A stretch of 64,000 nt of DNA from Cryptosporidium bovis (taxonomy: Eukaryota > Apicomplexa > Conoidasida > Eucoccidiorida > Cryptosporidiidae), in NCBI GenBank assembly GCA_009768925.2, contig VHIT02000011.1, positions 389,253 to 453,252 of the forward strand, in the 5' to 3' direction. The notes below the pieces were generated by a model. That model had not been told where the DNA came from. It made no database searches and saw nothing but the letters and a program-made list of their open reading frames with translations. The translations under genes were made by a program, and so were the position numbers. This document shows positions 1-8,818 of the stretch, in pieces; positions within the stretch are counted from its first letter, which is position 1; every line of letters starts with the position of its first letter.

Positions 1-703
1 CAGAACAAGTAAATTCTATAGACAAACAATGCTTTATCTTACGTACACTCCAATAAACCTTATTCCACTGAAGGAAATACCATCTCTGGTTTACGAATTG
101 GTCATTGCAGCAGTAACATCTGACGACATCTACAACCTGGGCGAGCTTGTTTTACATCCGATAATTCAGGAATTTAGCTCTATAAACAAGGGATTAAATA
201 CTGAAAACATCGACCAATCCCTGCTCAATAAATTCAAAGAGAATTCGTGGTTATTGGAGGTATTGGTTTCATTGCATGAGGGTGATATGGATTCGTTTGT
301 GAAAGTGGCAAAAGAACACCAAAGCAAAATAGAGGGTACCCCGCTTTCTTTGCCAGAAGCACAAATATCGATTAGGAAGAAAACTACGACCCTGGCACTG
401 ATGGATCTTGCTTTCAAGAAAGGCAAGGATGAACGCAATATTTCCTTTGACGAGATTGCAAATCACTGTGGAATCGGCACGAATGATATCGAACTGCTCG
501 TAATGAGGGCAATAAACATGAATTTGATTAGAGGCTTTATTGATCAGGCCTCACAGACAGTAGAAGTAACCTGGGTACATCCTCGGATTCTAGACAAAAC
601 GAGAATACAACTCTTAAAGGATAAATTAGATAATTGGATTTCCTCAGCTGAAAGGCTGGTATCCCACTTGGAGGACGTCGCTCCTGAGCTTGTAAATTGT
701 TAG
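1..703 (+). CDS. RPN9: 26S proteasome lid subunit Rpn9 (PSMD13), 3' part
   Basis: The reading frame is open from the left edge (first codon at base 2) to the TAG at 701-703, so the N-terminal part of the gene lies outside the window. The visible 230 or so residues are all helical and end in a PCI (proteasome-COP9-eIF3) winged-helix region, which includes FDEIANHCGI, LVMRAINMNLIRGFID and VTWVHPRILD. The opening LYLTYTPINLIPL and YNLGELVLHPII stretches match the Rpn9/PSMD13 family, in which a tyrosine-rich helix precedes the PCI domain. Rpn9 is a structural lid subunit of the 19S regulatory particle; it has no catalytic site. Its 3' end lies only 34 bp from the convergent carrier gene. Rpt5, another 19S subunit, lies at the other end of the window. 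I am confident of the family, less so of any exon structure upstream. Confidence 0.88.
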   Translation, partial: RTSKFYRQTMLYLTYTPINLIPLKEIPSLVYELVIAAVTSDDIYNLGELVLHPIIQEFSSINKGLNTENIDQSLLNKFKENSWLLEVLVSLHEGDMDSFVKVAKEHQSKIEGTPLSLPEAQISIRKKTTTLALMDLAFKKGKDERNISFDEIANHCGIGTNDIELLVMRAINMNLIRGFIDQASQTVEVTWVHPRILDKTRIQLLKDKLDNWISSAERLVSHLEDVAPELVNC

Positions 704-737
704 TATAAAAATTCCCATAGGTGTCATCGTAATGTGA

Positions 738-1697
738 TCATATAGACTTGTCACTTAAAACGTTTTTTATTGTTTCATATGTTCCCCAACAAATTGCATA
801 AGAAGGTGCAATGAGGAGTGCTCTGAAGAGGGCACCCCTGTACATGCCCCTCATCCCGTTTTTCATGTATATGTCCATAAACGTCTTCCTTACAGTTGGG
901 TATACCACTGCACTGCTGCCTAGAGGCGACATGTGATACGCTTGTGTTTGCAATCTTGTTTTTATGAGGTCCAGGGGACTTGTTAGAAACCCTGCCAATC
1001 CTCCACTCAACCCCGCTAGGATAAAGTTGTATGAATTTCCTTTAAATGAATATTTCTTTACATCTCTAAATAGTGTTTTAAGGTTTTCATTTATTAGAAC
1101 AAACAACCCTGTCTGTGGGACATTCATAAACAATGTTATTGGGAGGGATCTGAAGAATGACTTCACTCCTTCTTCCTTAAGCATTGTAAATACACAGGAG
1201 CTGATTCCATTATAAGACCCAAGCTGAAGTCGTTGTTTTACAACATCAATAGGCGTTGATATAATATCATGCAATATAGTTGATATGCTCCCACAAATTG
1301 TCGGAGAAACCAAATAATTATAAACTTTTGACTTAACACCACCGAGTCTTGAACTTTTACCTTCATCCAAACTCGACCTCATCTCTAATTTTTCCATAAT
1401 TTTCTTCGTAGCTTCATATGTAGTAAACAAAGATGCGTGTGCAGGAACACTTCCAAGTACAGCAGCAAAAAATCCGTTGAACAGACTGCTAAATCCATTT
1501 AATCTTAAGTAGGTGTACAATCCGTTGTTTCCAAATATACTGCTTATTTTACCCGTCTGCAGGCAGGTTTTTATTGTATCAAGTGGAAAAAAACATGAAT
1601 GCTCCATCATACCTGCACAGCTTCCTGCAATAGAATGTTTCCAAAATGGAATATCACCCTTCCATACCTCCCAATCTTCCACCTCATTGTCTGCCAT
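738..1697 (-). CDS. Mitochondrial carrier, mitoferrin-like (MRS3/4-type)
   Basis: This is a 319-residue, full-length member of the mitochondrial carrier (SLC25) family with three tandem repeats. Each carries the PxD/ExxK signature: PLDTIK near residue 38, PIDVVKQ near 148 and PLDLIK near 240. The first repeat has AGMMEH before the signature. The second has LHD before it and VVKQRLQ after it. LFMNVP follows. These match mitoferrins (iron importers, MRS3/MRS4, SLC25A28/37) better than nucleotide carriers. In Cryptosporidium the target membrane would be the inner membrane of the mitosome, where iron is needed for Fe-S cluster assembly. That substrate is inferred from motifs only; an S-adenosylmethionine carrier is the main alternative. 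The start ATG at 1695-1697 gives a normal family length. The gene is tail-to-tail with Rpn9 and lies 81 bp downstream of the cytochrome b5 gene on the same strand. Confidence 0.85.
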   Translation of the reverse strand: MADNEVEDWEVWKGDIPFWKHSIAGSCAGMMEHSCFFPLDTIKTCLQTGKISSIFGNNGLYTYLRLNGFSSLFNGFFAAVLGSVPAHASLFTTYEATKKIMEKLEMRSSLDEGKSSRLGGVKSKVYNYLVSPTICGSISTILHDIISTPIDVVKQRLQLGSYNGISSCVFTMLKEEGVKSFFRSLPITLFMNVPQTGLFVLINENLKTLFRDVKKYSFKGNSYNFILAGLSGGLAGFLTSPLDLIKTRLQTQAYHMSPLGSSAVVYPTVRKTFMDIYMKNGMRGMYRGALFRALLIAPSYAICWGTYETIKNVLSDKSI

Positions 1698-1778
1698 TTG
1701 TTCAAGATTCTACTTGGTAAAGTCACCAAGAAAAGACGTTAAATAAAGGTTTAATCGTTATTTGAACAGTATTAAAAA

Positions 1779-2501
1779 CTAGTCTTCTAAAACTCCGACA
1801 AAATCAAATTGTAAAATTCTTTCACAATTAACCCAATGATGAAAATGACTACACGCGGTCGATATATCTTTCCCTGCGAATTGAAGTAGTATTTCCTTTC
1901 CTAATAAAATTAGTTAAAGAAAAAGAGAAAATATTAACTCGAAAACATACCTCCAGGATGAAATTCCAGGTATTTTGTTATATCATAAACCTTTCCTCTA
2001 TACGCTACCCAGCAATCATTCTCACTTGCGTGGGATCTTAACTCTTCAACTGAAACCTTCCTTTCTAAATTATATTCCCTTGTACCCCCTCCCATCATTT
2101 GAATATACCTTGCCTGATTCATTGAATTTCGTTTTATATTCATTAAACCGAAAGCTTTTGCTGCCGTTTCCTGTATACTATTCTTTCGTTCATCGCCCAA
2201 CTTTACTACTCGAACAATGTTAATTTGAGCGTCTATCAACTCTGGAATTGATGTGCTTTTCCAAAAAACACTCTCATTTTCGACATAGCAAACCTAAAAG
2301 TCAAGGTGTCACTTAATTCAAACAATGTTTTTTTTCAGATACCTCTATTTCTAGCATATCGTTATTATTAAACCCACCAAGTTGCCTTATCGAACTTTCA
2401 ATGTAACTTAACAACCACTCCTTTGACTTTCCATTTGGCCATGTAATATTCGCATCATCTCTATCACTAAACTTGCACACTAACAGCCCTGATTTATACA
2501 T
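1779..2501 (-). CDS. Cytochrome b5-domain protein, three exons
   Basis: I assembled this gene from three minus-strand exons: 2343-2501, 1951-2293 and 1779-1900. The introns are 49 nt (2294-2342) and 50 nt (1901-1950), both GT...AG. The joined frame is 208 codons with stop, giving 207 residues. The C-terminal half is a cytochrome b5 heme-binding domain. It has VAYRGKVYDITKY, then HPGG, which is completed exactly across the second splice junction, and a second heme-ligand region HFHHWVNCERIL in the last exon. The motif order and spacing match the b5 domain of NCB5OR/CYB5R4-like proteins, but no flavin reductase domain follows, so this is a stand-alone electron carrier. The first 100 or so residues are not recognised; they may be a lineage-specific partner-binding region. 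The donor sites are GTATCT and GTATGT, and the acceptors end TTTTAG and TATTAG. There is no transmembrane tail, so a soluble protein is likely. Confidence 0.85.
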
Positions 2502-2849
2502 ATTTAACTCGCCGGCTTTGCTTGTTGTATACCAAATGCGACTTTGAAGCGTATAAGTATTTATTATTATTACTTGTATCTGTTAATAGATGATAACATT
2601 TGGCGCCTAAAACAGAGTTGCTCTAAATAACGGCACTTATTAAACGAATAATTTTGAGAGCATACACACAAATTATCTCAGTAATAAGAGAGGTATATCT
2701 TGTTATTTTTAACTTCCAGGAAAAGGAGCAATATGAATCATTTTCTTTTGATTTAGAATAGTAGTATCCGTGAAAATGGTTTCAGCGGGACTTTTTTTGT
2801 TGCAAACAACAGGTTCAGTGAATTAGAATAACCAATATGCATTTTTGAC
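2502..2849. other. Divergent promoter spacer, cytochrome b5 gene / secreted protein gene
   Basis: This spacer separates two diverging genes and holds no convincing ORF. It is AT-rich with runs of T and contains one E2F-like motif (listed separately). I see no tRNA-like fold or repeat. Confidence 0.7.
2599..2607. promoter_or_regulatory. E2F-like motif TTTGGCGCC
   Basis: A GC-rich nonamer in an AT-rich divergent spacer matches the E2F/DP consensus TTTSSCGC. It lies about 100 bp upstream of the cytochrome b5 start and 240 bp upstream of the secreted protein start. Cryptosporidium is known to retain E2F/DP factors. Binding here is inferred. Confidence 0.5.
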
Positions 2850-3752
2850 ATGTCAAAATCTAAATTATTTGTTTTGATAATTAATATTTTCCCAGTATTT
2901 CAGAATCTGTTTTTCTTCTGGTTTGTTGGAGCTGATGCAGCGTACACGTTTTATCTAGTTGAACCAAAAATATATAATGATTTGATAAACGATATTAACA
3001 AAGAGGCAAATACATCTAAAAATCAAGCAGCAACTCGAAGTGAATATTTAACTGAAGAGAACGAAAGTCTAGGTTTCAATACTGAAAAATATATTTGTAG
3101 AGAAACAGACTTAGTGTTTGTTTCAAAGCAGTATGGAAAGGAAATAGATACTACCTTGTCACTAAATATAAAGGAGCATGATCCCAATAGATTATCATTT
3201 CTTCTTTTACTAGGTGCTGACAAATGCATTCTTGAATCCTCTGAGGACTCCCCTGTTAAATTAATTGTGAGAATTATCAATAAGCTATCCACCAGCAAAC
3301 TTTTCTATAATGAGTTTGAATGTGAATGTAAATTTGTGAGAAACGGCAAATCAAAAAATACAAACGACTTTAACCTATACTGTGGGTATGATACCGATGT
3401 TGTTGACATAACTGGACCCCGGAGTAATAAGGAAAAGGGTGGCTCAATAATTAATTTCAATAGCTTGGCCTCTACAACTAATAAGACCGAGGAAATCGAA
3501 CCAAAACCCTCCAAAAATCCACCCTCAGGTCTATTGAAGGGAAAATACTCAGACTTCTTCTGGAAAAACGCAGAGGCACCTTTTGGAGAAAAATTTAGTC
3601 CAAACTCAATGCTAACTTGTAGAGCAAATGGATATTCGCTTAGTAATAAAGAAAGGGCACAAAGTGAGTGTAGTGCAGATGAACAACAATTAATTATAAA
3701 TATCTTTCACGGAATATTAAAGAAAATAATTGAGTATATAAATAAGAGCTAA
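2850..3752 (+). CDS. Secreted cysteine-containing protein, lineage-specific
   Basis: This 300-residue protein begins with a hydrophobic segment (about residues 5-31, LFVLIINIFP to VGADAA) that reads as a signal peptide with a cleavage region near AYT. The mature part has seven cysteines (in ICRE, KCIL, ECEC, YCGY, TCRA and SECS contexts) and no second membrane segment, so entry to the secretory route is likely. There is a low-complexity polar stretch around residues 190-225 (asparagine, serine, lysine). I recognise no domain. Secreted proteins restricted to one apicomplexan genus are common, and no function should be assigned. The ATG at 2850 is the first one that gives an intact signal peptide. 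The gene ends 58 bp from the convergent CDPK gene. Confidence 0.75.
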   Translation: MSKSKLFVLIINIFPVFQNLFFFWFVGADAAYTFYLVEPKIYNDLINDINKEANTSKNQAATRSEYLTEENESLGFNTEKYICRETDLVFVSKQYGKEIDTTLSLNIKEHDPNRLSFLLLLGADKCILESSEDSPVKLIVRIINKLSTSKLFYNEFECECKFVRNGKSKNTNDFNLYCGYDTDVVDITGPRSNKEKGGSIINFNSLASTTNKTEEIEPKPSKNPPSGLLKGKYSDFFWKNAEAPFGEKFSPNSMLTCRANGYSLSNKERAQSECSADEQQLIINIFHGILKKIIEYINKS

Positions 3753-3810
3753 TAAATTTTGTTTAATTTACACATGAATAGTCGTTTACCTCCAATCGTC
3801 TACTTAAAAA

Positions 3811-5805
3811 TTAAGAAATATTCACAGATTTTCTAAACATTTCCAAAAACTCCTGAAAATCTATCTCGCCATCACCGTTAACATCCACTTCCCTTATCAT
3901 ACTTTTTATGTCGCACATAGCTCTCTCGCTGAAACCAGCAGAAATTTGGTCGTTGCAACAAAACAAATTTAGTAATTCATTAGCAGTAATTTTTCCGTTG
4001 CCATCCTGGTCGAAAACTCTAAATGCGGCCCAATATACGTGTTCTTTCGAGTATTGCTTACTATCTAATGTGGCTGCAATAAACTCAGTATAATCAATGG
4101 AACCGCTTCCATCGCTATCAATATCATTCAATATTGCTAGTAAATCCGAAGGAAATTCTGTGATACCACTATTCTTCAAACCTGTGATAATTTCCTGTGG
4201 AGTCAGAGTACCGTCGCAATTCGCGTCCAAAAGCATAAAGGTTTCTTTTAAGTTGCTTATTTGACTCTCAGTCATTTGCTGTGCAATAACAGTAAGAGCC
4301 ACTTTCATGAATCTATTATATTTGTGAAAAGCCCTGAAATTCGATAATATATTTAAACAAGATGGTGATGGAGTTGAATTTTCCTTTGTTCCACAAGACC
4401 CTGCATTCTGTGTAAAATCAAAATGTACCATTCCATTATCTTCTGTATCTGATTCACTATTTATTATGTTTGTTTCTTTGAAGGTTGCAGAATTGCATCT
4501 TCTTGCGCAACCACCACAACATATATAGCTTCTAGGAGGCAATAGTAATTTATCCTTGGTCAATTTTGTTATCCATGGATGGTTTAGAGCATCCCTAGCC
4601 GTAATCCTCTCATTTGGATTATACGTCAATAACCTCCTTATCAAGTCTATAGCTAAAAACGAAACATGCTCCCAATCACTCTCATTAAAGGCATAGAATC
4701 CCTTTTGAACCTTATGTAGTATAATGTTGTCGTTACTGCCATTAAATGGGGGATATCCACACAACAATATATACATTATAACTCCCAAACTCCACATATC
4801 ACATTGTTTGTCGTAATTTCCCTGAAGCACTTCAGGAGCAACGTAATATGGAGTACCGGCACGTGTATTTAGAGATGTGCCATCATTACTTGTTCTTGCT
4901 GCAAGACCAAAGTCAATAATTTTAAGTGGCGCAGTGCTTTTCTTATTAAGGAAAAGGAAGTTTTCAGGCTTCAAATCCCTATGTACTATTCCGTGGTCAT
5001 GACAATAACAAATTGTTGAAAAGACTTGCTTCATCATATGCGCAGCATACAATTCGTCAAAACTACCACGACTCATTATTCTGTCAAATAACTCACCACC
5101 TGTACATAACTCCATTACTAGGTATATATTCTCGTCATCTTGGTACGTCTCAAAGAGTTTTACGATATTCGGATGATCTAAGTTTTTTAAAATGTTTATC
5201 TCTTTCATAAAAATTTCTAGGGCCTCAACTCTCTTTAAAGGTACGGTTTTAATAGCCCTTATACAGCCTGTCAACCTATTTGTACCACATCTTACAGATC
5301 CATATGTACCTATTCCAATTCTTTGGTTGTCAATTATATAGTCTGTATGTATTGATCCTTTACATGCGGGAATGAGTCTCTCTCGTCTAAATTTACCCCC
5401 CGTTAAAGATAACTGATTCGGTTTGTCATTTCTAGAAATTACTTCTTTTGAGTTATCCAAATTGAGGGGGTTACCTGAATTACACAAATTATAAGGACTG
5501 TCTTCACGTTCTTCCTTATCTGTTGTACTTGAATACATCTTCCTAGGTGAATAAGTATTATTATCATAAGAATTACCAGTTGTATTGTATTCACTATGTA
5601 TATCTAAACTATTACCTTTATAGTGTTCTTTATAACTACTCGACTTCCCCAATCTATTTTTTACTCCCTTTCCAAAGTTGTAGTTTCTTTCAATGTTATT
5701 TTTGGAATTAAAATGACCAAACTCAACTTTTTCACAAAAGCCCAAATATTTAGCATTCTTGTTCATCTGAATTCCATTATACAATCCCTGATTCTTCTCC
5801 AACAT
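3811..5805 (-). CDS. Calcium-dependent protein kinase (CDPK), long N-terminal extension
   Basis: This 664-residue kinase has the plant/apicomplexan CDPK layout. An N-terminal extension of about 150 residues is rich in asparagine and serine. The Ser/Thr kinase domain (about 155-415) has GIGTYGSV as the glycine loop, lysine in AIKT, HRDLKPEN near 275, DFG at 298-300 and APE near 323. Four EF-hands follow, with loops that include DANCDGTLTPQE, DIDSDGSGSIDYTE, DQDGNGKITANE and DVNGDGEIDFQE, all with canonical Ca2+ ligands. The gatekeeper before the hinge (LVMELC) is methionine at about residue 231. No glycine follows the start methionine, so N-myristoylation is not expected from this start. Ca2+ binding to the EF-hands should release autoinhibition. 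The substrates cannot be read from the sequence. The gene is convergent with the secreted protein gene. Confidence 0.95.
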   Translation of the reverse strand: MLEKNQGLYNGIQMNKNAKYLGFCEKVEFGHFNSKNNIERNYNFGKGVKNRLGKSSSYKEHYKGNSLDIHSEYNTTGNSYDNNTYSPRKMYSSTTDKEEREDSPYNLCNSGNPLNLDNSKEVISRNDKPNQLSLTGGKFRRERLIPACKGSIHTDYIIDNQRIGIGTYGSVRCGTNRLTGCIRAIKTVPLKRVEALEIFMKEINILKNLDHPNIVKLFETYQDDENIYLVMELCTGGELFDRIMSRGSFDELYAAHMMKQVFSTICYCHDHGIVHRDLKPENFLFLNKKSTAPLKIIDFGLAARTSNDGTSLNTRAGTPYYVAPEVLQGNYDKQCDMWSLGVIMYILLCGYPPFNGSNDNIILHKVQKGFYAFNESDWEHVSFLAIDLIRRLLTYNPNERITARDALNHPWITKLTKDKLLLPPRSYICCGGCARRCNSATFKETNIINSESDTEDNGMVHFDFTQNAGSCGTKENSTPSPSCLNILSNFRAFHKYNRFMKVALTVIAQQMTESQISNLKETFMLLDANCDGTLTPQEIITGLKNSGITEFPSDLLAILNDIDSDGSGSIDYTEFIAATLDSKQYSKEHVYWAAFRVFDQDGNGKITANELLNLFCCNDQISAGFSERAMCDIKSMIREVDVNGDGEIDFQEFLEMFRKSVNIS

Positions 5806-6541
5806 TTTTGAGTTACAAAGTATTCCATATCCTCTTCCTTACATTTCAACTAGTTTATCAATGACTTTCGTGACCGAACCAAGTATGAAGTTCTGGCATA
5901 AATAAGACTCGAGTGAAAGGAGCAAAGTACAATAAAACAGCCAAAGAGCCTCTATCGCAACCTTCAGATCTCGCCTTAAATATAACCGGTAGACACTCCA
6001 ACTCTTAATAATCACAAGAGCTCTTGAATTTTTTCCTAGATAGGAATTTCAGAGCTGATAAATTTATATAAAAAAATGAACATTACATCTTAGAAAAAAG
6101 TACCACTTACAACTTAATAATTTGTCGAACTCAATAAAAATGGAATACAAGCCGCATCAACCCATACACATTTTTCTCAAACTCAATTCTAGCGCTCAAT
6201 ATTATCGGGAAAACTTTGAAAATCTCTTATTTATTTCAGCTAAACTAAATTCAGCTGAATCCTCACAAGACTCAAACAACTCAATTCACAACCTATTATC
6301 CAACTATTATTAATATTTTTGAATCTCTTCCTTTAAATTTCACTTTCTACTTTTCATTATTTTCACTAACAACCTCGTTTCAGAAGAGAAAATACAATTT
6401 ACAAGCAGTAGCGCCACTTCTCACCGCTCAAATTCTGTCTCTGCGCACCGAGGCCGCCTATTTCCTTTTAGTTCAACTTCGAGACGAGAAAACTGGCGAC
6501 TCAGTTTCAAATCATTCAAGAAGTTATCTTTTGAATTTAAT
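5806..6541. other. Divergent spacer between CDPK and eS25 genes
   Basis: This 0.7-kb spacer holds the 5' regions of the CDPK gene (minus) and the eS25 gene (plus). A 63-codon open frame near 6122-6313 lacks an early ATG and has low-complexity composition, so I do not call it a gene. A TAGCGCCAC element at 6409-6417 resembles the E2F-like sites seen elsewhere. Confidence 0.6.
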
Positions 6542-6862
6542 ATGGCACCAAAGGGTGAGAAGAAAACAAAGGAGCAAATTGCTGCTGCCGCTGCTGCTGG
6601 TGGCAGAGCCAAACGCAAGAAATGGTCAAAGGGTAAGCAAAAGGACAAGGCAAACCACGCAGTGCTTTTCGACAAGAAAACGGCTGATCGATTCCACAGC
6701 GATGTCTTAAAGTCAAGATTATTGACGCCATCAGTTGTGGTCAACCAACTCAAGGTTAATGCCAGTGCTGCCAGAGCAATGCTACGTGATTGCGTATCAA
6801 AAGGAGTAATCAAGGCAGTGGGTGAACAAACTCACGGACAGATGATATTCACCAAGGCATGA
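6542..6862 (+). CDS. RPS25: 40S ribosomal protein eS25
   Basis: This 106-residue protein is the full usual length of eukaryotic ribosomal protein S25. The N-terminus is lysine-rich with an alanine tract (EQIAAAAAAGGRAKRKKWSK). The globular winged-helix part has LFDKKTADRFHSDV, LLTPSVVVNQLKVNASAARAM and KAVGEQTHGQMIF. The basic tail contacts rRNA near the head of the small subunit. It is a single exon, and no splice signal is needed to give a complete protein. Codon use is less AT-biased than in neighbouring genes (many GCC, AAG and CTC codons), which fits a highly expressed gene. It is tail-to-tail with the unknown gene that follows, about 106 bp apart. Confidence 0.96.
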   Translation: MAPKGEKKTKEQIAAAAAAGGRAKRKKWSKGKQKDKANHAVLFDKKTADRFHSDVLKSRLLTPSVVVNQLKVNASAARAMLRDCVSKGVIKAVGEQTHGQMIFTKA

Positions 6863-6968
6863 AACAAATTCGCTTAGAACCTAGTAGTTTATATGTTGTT
6901 TTTCAGTGTATTTCTGTCTAGGTAGCTAATTTTTAAGTATATTTGACTATTTTTTTAACCCCTACATT

Positions 6969-8693
6969 CTATATCAAGTAGAAGCATTTTTTCATTTCCC
7001 TGTTTATTGTTTCCTGTGTAATGTTTTTATTGGTGAGCTCTAATTTGCATACCAATAATCCGTCCATGGTCTCTCTGTCTAACCTCTGTGAAAACAATAT
7101 CGTGATTTCGTCAAGTAGCAGCTTGAGTCTATTAAGACGGTCTAGGGAGTCTGCATTGTTTTCCAGATATTGGATTGAAAATAAATTATGTGTAATATGT
7201 AACCTGCTGAATATTTGCTGCGTTATCGGTGAAAAACTGTCTATTTCAAAATTTTGAAATATGTAGTGGAGTAATCTCAAACCGAAGTAAATCAACTCGA
7301 ATCCGTCTATTGCTTTAGACCGAAAAAACTGAATTTCATTTAAATTATCTGGAATAAGAGAGTTATTTCTTATTAATAATTTATCACTATACGTATTAAA
7401 TATATTGTTTATGCAAGAAAATGATAATTTTATTAAATTTGTAAAATTTAATTGCAATATCATCGTTACTAATGAAACATAGTCTTTATCAGTTATATCT
7501 TCTCTTAATTTAAAAAATGAATAAATTTCATTTATGACAATCGAATAGAATGGGCTTATATAATTTACACTATTTTCTTCACTTGAAAAGTAATTGACCT
7601 CCAGGCTCCCAATAAAAATAAACATTCTGTCAAAAATGAACTCAAATGAATTAAGAAAGCTATTTACATGTTTTTTAGATAAAAAATTACCAGTTTTATA
7701 AACAGAACAAGATATTTGCTTCCCAATTAAGTGATTTACCAGAAAAAAGGAATTTAAATATTCTTGAAAATAACTCCAATAATTTGGGTTATCTTTGTAA
7801 TCCAGTAAGTTATATGGAAATTGACTGCGTATAATATCACATAGTTCATTTTGCAAATAAATGTTTGCGCATGTGTCATTAGATTCTTCAATATTGCTTA
7901 ATATTTTTAGTGTTGTCACTATTTTAGAGAAGAGAGAAATGCAAGTCTTTTTATTTAATATGTATTCTGAGATTTCATCTAACCTTGTACTGTCGCAAAT
8001 CTTAAAAATTGCCTTTATAATTCCAATAACCTTTGAATATGCCATCAATGACATAATTCTTTTCTGCGTTGGGTTAACTTCTAAATCAATTAAATCCAGA
8101 AAAATGCTATTCACTGCAACCTCAGGCTTTATTCTATAAATATCATTTGAGAGAGGAAATTTATTTGATATAAAGTATTCTCTGCCACTGTTTGAATTCA
8201 TCTGTTTACTTAACGAATAAATATTCAGATAATTAAATCCCACAAATATTCTCTCCGTTATCTTTAAAATATTTGCAATATCACAAACTGTATTTCGTTT
8301 AACTCTGACTGGATAATATTTTCCAGTTATGTCATCTTTTAATACTCTGCAAAGTCCGTCTATACCACTTGTTACTGAAAATTCATCATCTAAAATCTCT
8401 AAAATTAAAAACAAGTCAGGAATTTCAAGACGAAATTCTTCTTTCGTATTCGGTACATCGTTAAACAGATTTAATGACCTATTTAAGGAATTTTTGACAA
8501 TTATGTCAATATCTTCCAGAGAAATATCATAATATAAGTACTTTATAATTCTATTTAGAAGTAGGTGATACTTATTCTTTTGTTCCTCACCTTCTTTATA
8601 AGATAGATTCTCTGTTAGAGTTTTCTTATTTCCTCCATTTATAAACTCATTAATTATATAATTTAACTGAATAAATGTATCAATGTTTTCCAT
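6969..8693 (-). CDS. Unknown 574-residue protein
   Basis: A single long frame starts at a clear ATG (8691-8693). The product is leucine/isoleucine/asparagine-rich, appears mainly alpha-helical and has no signal peptide, membrane segment or motif I recognise. Long amphipathic segments such as IPDLFLILEILDDEF, FLDLIDLEVN and LNRLKLLLDEITILF would fit an alpha-solenoid or tethering-type fold, but that is an impression, not an assignment. The two notable neighbours are eS25 (convergent) and the DGAT1-type gene (same strand, upstream). An E2F-consensus site GCGGGAAA lies 76 bp upstream of the start. Confidence 0.6.
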   Translation of the reverse strand: MENIDTFIQLNYIINEFINGGNKKTLTENLSYKEGEEQKNKYHLLLNRIIKYLYYDISLEDIDIIVKNSLNRSLNLFNDVPNTKEEFRLEIPDLFLILEILDDEFSVTSGIDGLCRVLKDDITGKYYPVRVKRNTVCDIANILKITERIFVGFNYLNIYSLSKQMNSNSGREYFISNKFPLSNDIYRIKPEVAVNSIFLDLIDLEVNPTQKRIMSLMAYSKVIGIIKAIFKICDSTRLDEISEYILNKKTCISLFSKIVTTLKILSNIEESNDTCANIYLQNELCDIIRSQFPYNLLDYKDNPNYWSYFQEYLNSFFLVNHLIGKQISCSVYKTGNFLSKKHVNSFLNSFEFIFDRMFIFIGSLEVNYFSSEENSVNYISPFYSIVINEIYSFFKLREDITDKDYVSLVTMILQLNFTNLIKLSFSCINNIFNTYSDKLLIRNNSLIPDNLNEIQFFRSKAIDGFELIYFGLRLLHYIFQNFEIDSFSPITQQIFSRLHITHNLFSIQYLENNADSLDRLNRLKLLLDEITILFSQRLDRETMDGLLVCKLELTNKNITQETINREMKKCFYLI

Positions 8694-8768
8694 TTCAATT
8701 CAGATATCTTTAAATTCATCTTTCTTTTCCTTGTTTTATATTAAAAAATGAATGCAAAAATATTCAAC

Positions 8769-8776
8769 GCGGGAAA
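8769..8776. promoter_or_regulatory. E2F-consensus site (TTTCCCGC on the minus strand)
   Basis: GCGGGAAA here is the exact reverse complement of TTTCCCGC, the canonical E2F site. It lies 76 bp upstream of the ATG of the 574-residue gene and 42 bp downstream of the DGAT1-type gene. It is one of several E2F-like elements in this window. Confidence 0.45.
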
Positions 8777-8818
8777 ATGCTATAAAGGTAATTAAACGAC
8801 TGCCGAAGAAAAAAAGGT

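Noticed and set aside
6122-6313. 63-residue ORF in the spacer before eS25
   Set aside because: It lacks an early ATG, has low-complexity composition and sits in the eS25 upstream region.
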